Assembly: GCA_903813345.2 (NCBI GenBank)
Contig: CAIIXF020000003.1
Span: 29,157,248-29,221,247, forward strand
Origin: Owenia fusiformis
Lineage: Eukaryota; Annelida; Polychaeta; Sabellida; Oweniidae
Direction of reading: 5' to 3'
DNA length: 64,000 nucleotides
The stretch's first letter is position 1. Each line of letters begins with the position of its first letter. Under the pieces are notes generated by a model, which had not been told where the DNA came from, searched no databases, and saw nothing but the letters and a program-made list of their open reading frames with translations. Positions 61,740-64,000 of this stretch are shown here, in pieces. Position numbers and translations under genes: made by a program.

Positions 61740-64000
61740 TTAATACACATGGTGTATGTCACACTTGTAGTATGTGACATTAGAAAATGATTAATATTGT
61801 GCATTTACAATATGCATAATTTATGAAAATTTTGTAAATTTAACATTTTCATGCATCATCACATTGCAACATTTATCGGATCAATGATTGTGTTCGAGCT
61901 ATGTTTTTCATAAACAGATAAAGATCAAACGATAAATGTTTAGTGTAACTGATCATAAAGTTTGTGTATGATACTTGAGCTACAAATTACACAATTTTAT
62001 GAATAAAAACTAACGTTCTACACTTATTATTATTACTACACATTTATACGTAATTTCCTCTCGCTAACGTCATAACATAGGTGAAATACCGCTGAGAGCA
62101 ATAATAAGTATATTGGTAAATTGACTTTTTAATCTTCTTTTAAACTACCTAAAAGGGAGGTTAAGATTAGCGTTGATAACCCAGTAACCTGTACCTATAC
62201 GTATTTTGTTATTACACTAAACTATATCTTAGTTAAATTACAGGGTTTGCGATACGTAATTACCTATAAATGGCCGAAGGGAGGTAATTCGAAAACGTTT
62301 GTTTTTATCCAAAGAATTATGTAATTTTTAGATCAAATATCATTCATTGAACTTTTAAAAATAAGAAGAAACATTTCTCATTTAATCTGCATAGAAATGA
62401 AGTGGTGGAACACATTCCTTGCTGTGATAAACGATGCCGTGTGATGATGCATGAAATTGTATTTACCCATTACCCATACGCATCCGTAACAAACATACGG
62501 ATAGGCAAAAGTATATTTTTACGCTAGTCTAAAATTCTCTAGTAGAGAGGTTTCAAATAACAATAACGGGTTACCTAAAATGTATCCGCATCTGCGTCTC
62601 GTTACGTTTATGGATTTAGATACTTTTCGTTTCGCATTTACTTTTTGGAAATGCGCAATTTTAAGATTTATGTTTTAGGAAGAAATGATATTGGATATTC
62701 GAAATAAGTGTGTACATTTCCGTTTACTGATTTCCTGAGAATATTCAGAATGCAGCAAGTGCCTTTTGACTTAACATGAAAGCATGCCATCTTGACATAA
62801 CGTCATGTCCCTTTTCAACTCTCTTTTAAAAATGTTGTTTTAACGGTATACTTATCAATGCTATAATCAGTTTCAAGGAGCACACGATGAATTGTTTCAC
62901 GATGTCATGTCAAGCTTGCGTGAAATCCATCCAGCCAGAACGTTGACCTCTATTGCAACACATATTTACTCATATAGCATCTTTTTATTTCACTCAAAAG
63001 TAGAATTCTATCTCAAGCATATGCATAATATTCCATTTGTCATTTTCTTAACGTATGATATATTTAAAAACATGATGTTTTTCTGTGCAAATACTATCAT
63101 TAGGGTTTATTGGAGTGATTTAGCTGGGTTGCCCAAATATTATCGTTGGGGGAAATTTTGGTATCTATCACCATGGTAACATACCAGGTACATGGTGGTA
63201 TGCCGACGCTAAGTCAATAGTCAACGCCATGTTAAGCCAATACTCCCCTCCCTAATTAGCCGATATACTTTTTCCCCAAAATAACTTTTTGTCCAAACAA
63301 GTTAAATCACTTCAGAAAACCCTTGTTATTATAAATTAACCATAAAACATCGTGTTTTTAAAAATTCATAGGTTCACTATAGTATGTATAGGGGTGACAA
63401 ATGGACTATAATGTATATTGTGGAGTGATTTTTTATACATTAAAAAAACATAATAGGCACTAGTAGCCTTGCCCAAGTTGGTCTCTCACTTATATTGATT
63501 TCTAAACCATGGTGAAAGATATGACATGTACACTCCCCTACGTAAGTTTGGCAACATTAGCTCACCCATTGAACTACGTGTAAAAGCATCTTTACGTTTC
63601 AATTTTTATTATCGTAACCGGTGATGAAAATAATTATACTATTGATGAAAACGTCATTTTACTTTATTTGAAATATAAAGGTCTAAAACAATCGCTATAC
63701 TACACATGGGCCTTTAATTGCAGGTTTTGCAGCTTAATTCAAGATCAGAAAAGCAAAAAGCAGCACGGACTTGATGGAAGCAACGTGACATATTTTATCA
63801 TAGAAAGTTACAAAATATATCATTTGTGCAATAAAATTTTGTATGAAAACCAACAAATTAGATTTAGTAAAAATATAAATTACCTTTGTAATTCTTGAAT
63901 CATTGAACAGGAGAACACCTCATCATCAAAGAATGTTGAATATATGAAAAAATAGATTGCACTAGATATGAATACATGTAGGTACCACAAAACATATGAA
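61740..64000. other. Intergenic right end, no gene recognised
   Basis: AT-rich sequence with no convincing exon. Frames 62892-63179 and 63668-63898 lack domain matches I can recognise. A small palindromic stretch is at 61745-61800 (TGTATGTCACAC...GTATGTGACA). Confidence 0.5.

Noticed and set aside
62892-63179. 95-codon plus frame near the right end as a gene
   Set aside because: Low-complexity, AT-driven composition, no domain and no supporting splice or promoter signals.

Overview
The window is nuclear DNA of an animal. It is AT-rich, its genes are split by many short-to-medium introns with GT/AG borders, and about half of it is repeats. The intron-rich animal genes, the frequent TACATGTA words and the load of small inverted-repeat transposons suggest a marine lophotrochozoan, most likely a bivalve or other mollusc. 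The organism call is inference only.

Five genes can be assembled exon by exon with matching splice phases. (1) 3904-5287, minus: the 5' end of a secreted carboxylesterase/cholinesterase-like gene, which continues left into a 98-bp satellite array (1-3775). (2) 7882-17440, plus: a complete 16-exon glucose-6-phosphate isomerase gene (559 aa). Its last five exons are present a second time at 19998-25716, inside a tandem segmental duplication. (3) 28528-32688, minus: a complete six-exon anamorsin/CIAPIN1 gene (285 aa), a cytosolic Fe-S assembly factor. (4) 36775-44938, plus: a complete 13-exon TPX2 spindle-assembly gene (829 aa). (5) 49182-53071, minus: a seven-exon EF-hand protein of the sarcoplasmic calcium-binding type (233 aa) with an unusual N-terminal extension. 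A doubtful Myb/SANT (trihelix) gene or pseudogene lies at 60875-61698. The genes alternate in direction: carboxylesterase/GPI and CIAPIN1/TPX2 are head to head, GPI/CIAPIN1 and TPX2/EF-hand are tail to tail. They are housekeeping or structural genes with no shared pathway; nothing points to an operon or a gene cluster.

Repeats include the 98-bp array at the left edge, a 52-bp minisatellite between the GPI and CIAPIN1 3' ends, and a 39-bp array (about 72 copies, 55665-58475) that decays rightward over 2.4 kb. There are several families of small inverted-repeat elements. Five have termini starting CAG: two copies of one family, two of another and one of a third. Four of the five are flanked by 5-bp duplications, and one of those has its empty site preserved in the paralogous copy. 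Other repeats are a TA-flanked element, large foldback elements, and a dispersed repeat rich in AGGTCA half-sites.

The most interesting points are: (a) the duplicated GPI terminal exons differ at 10 sites, all synonymous; (b) three places where short tandem copies of a 3' splice site plus the first part of an exon sit just upstream of the true exon (GPI exon 5, GPI exon 13, EF-hand exon 2), giving ladders of decoy acceptors; (c) repeats carrying nuclear-receptor-like DR1/DR4/DR5 half-site pairs. No CRISPR array, prokaryotic gene, rRNA or intact tRNA was seen.
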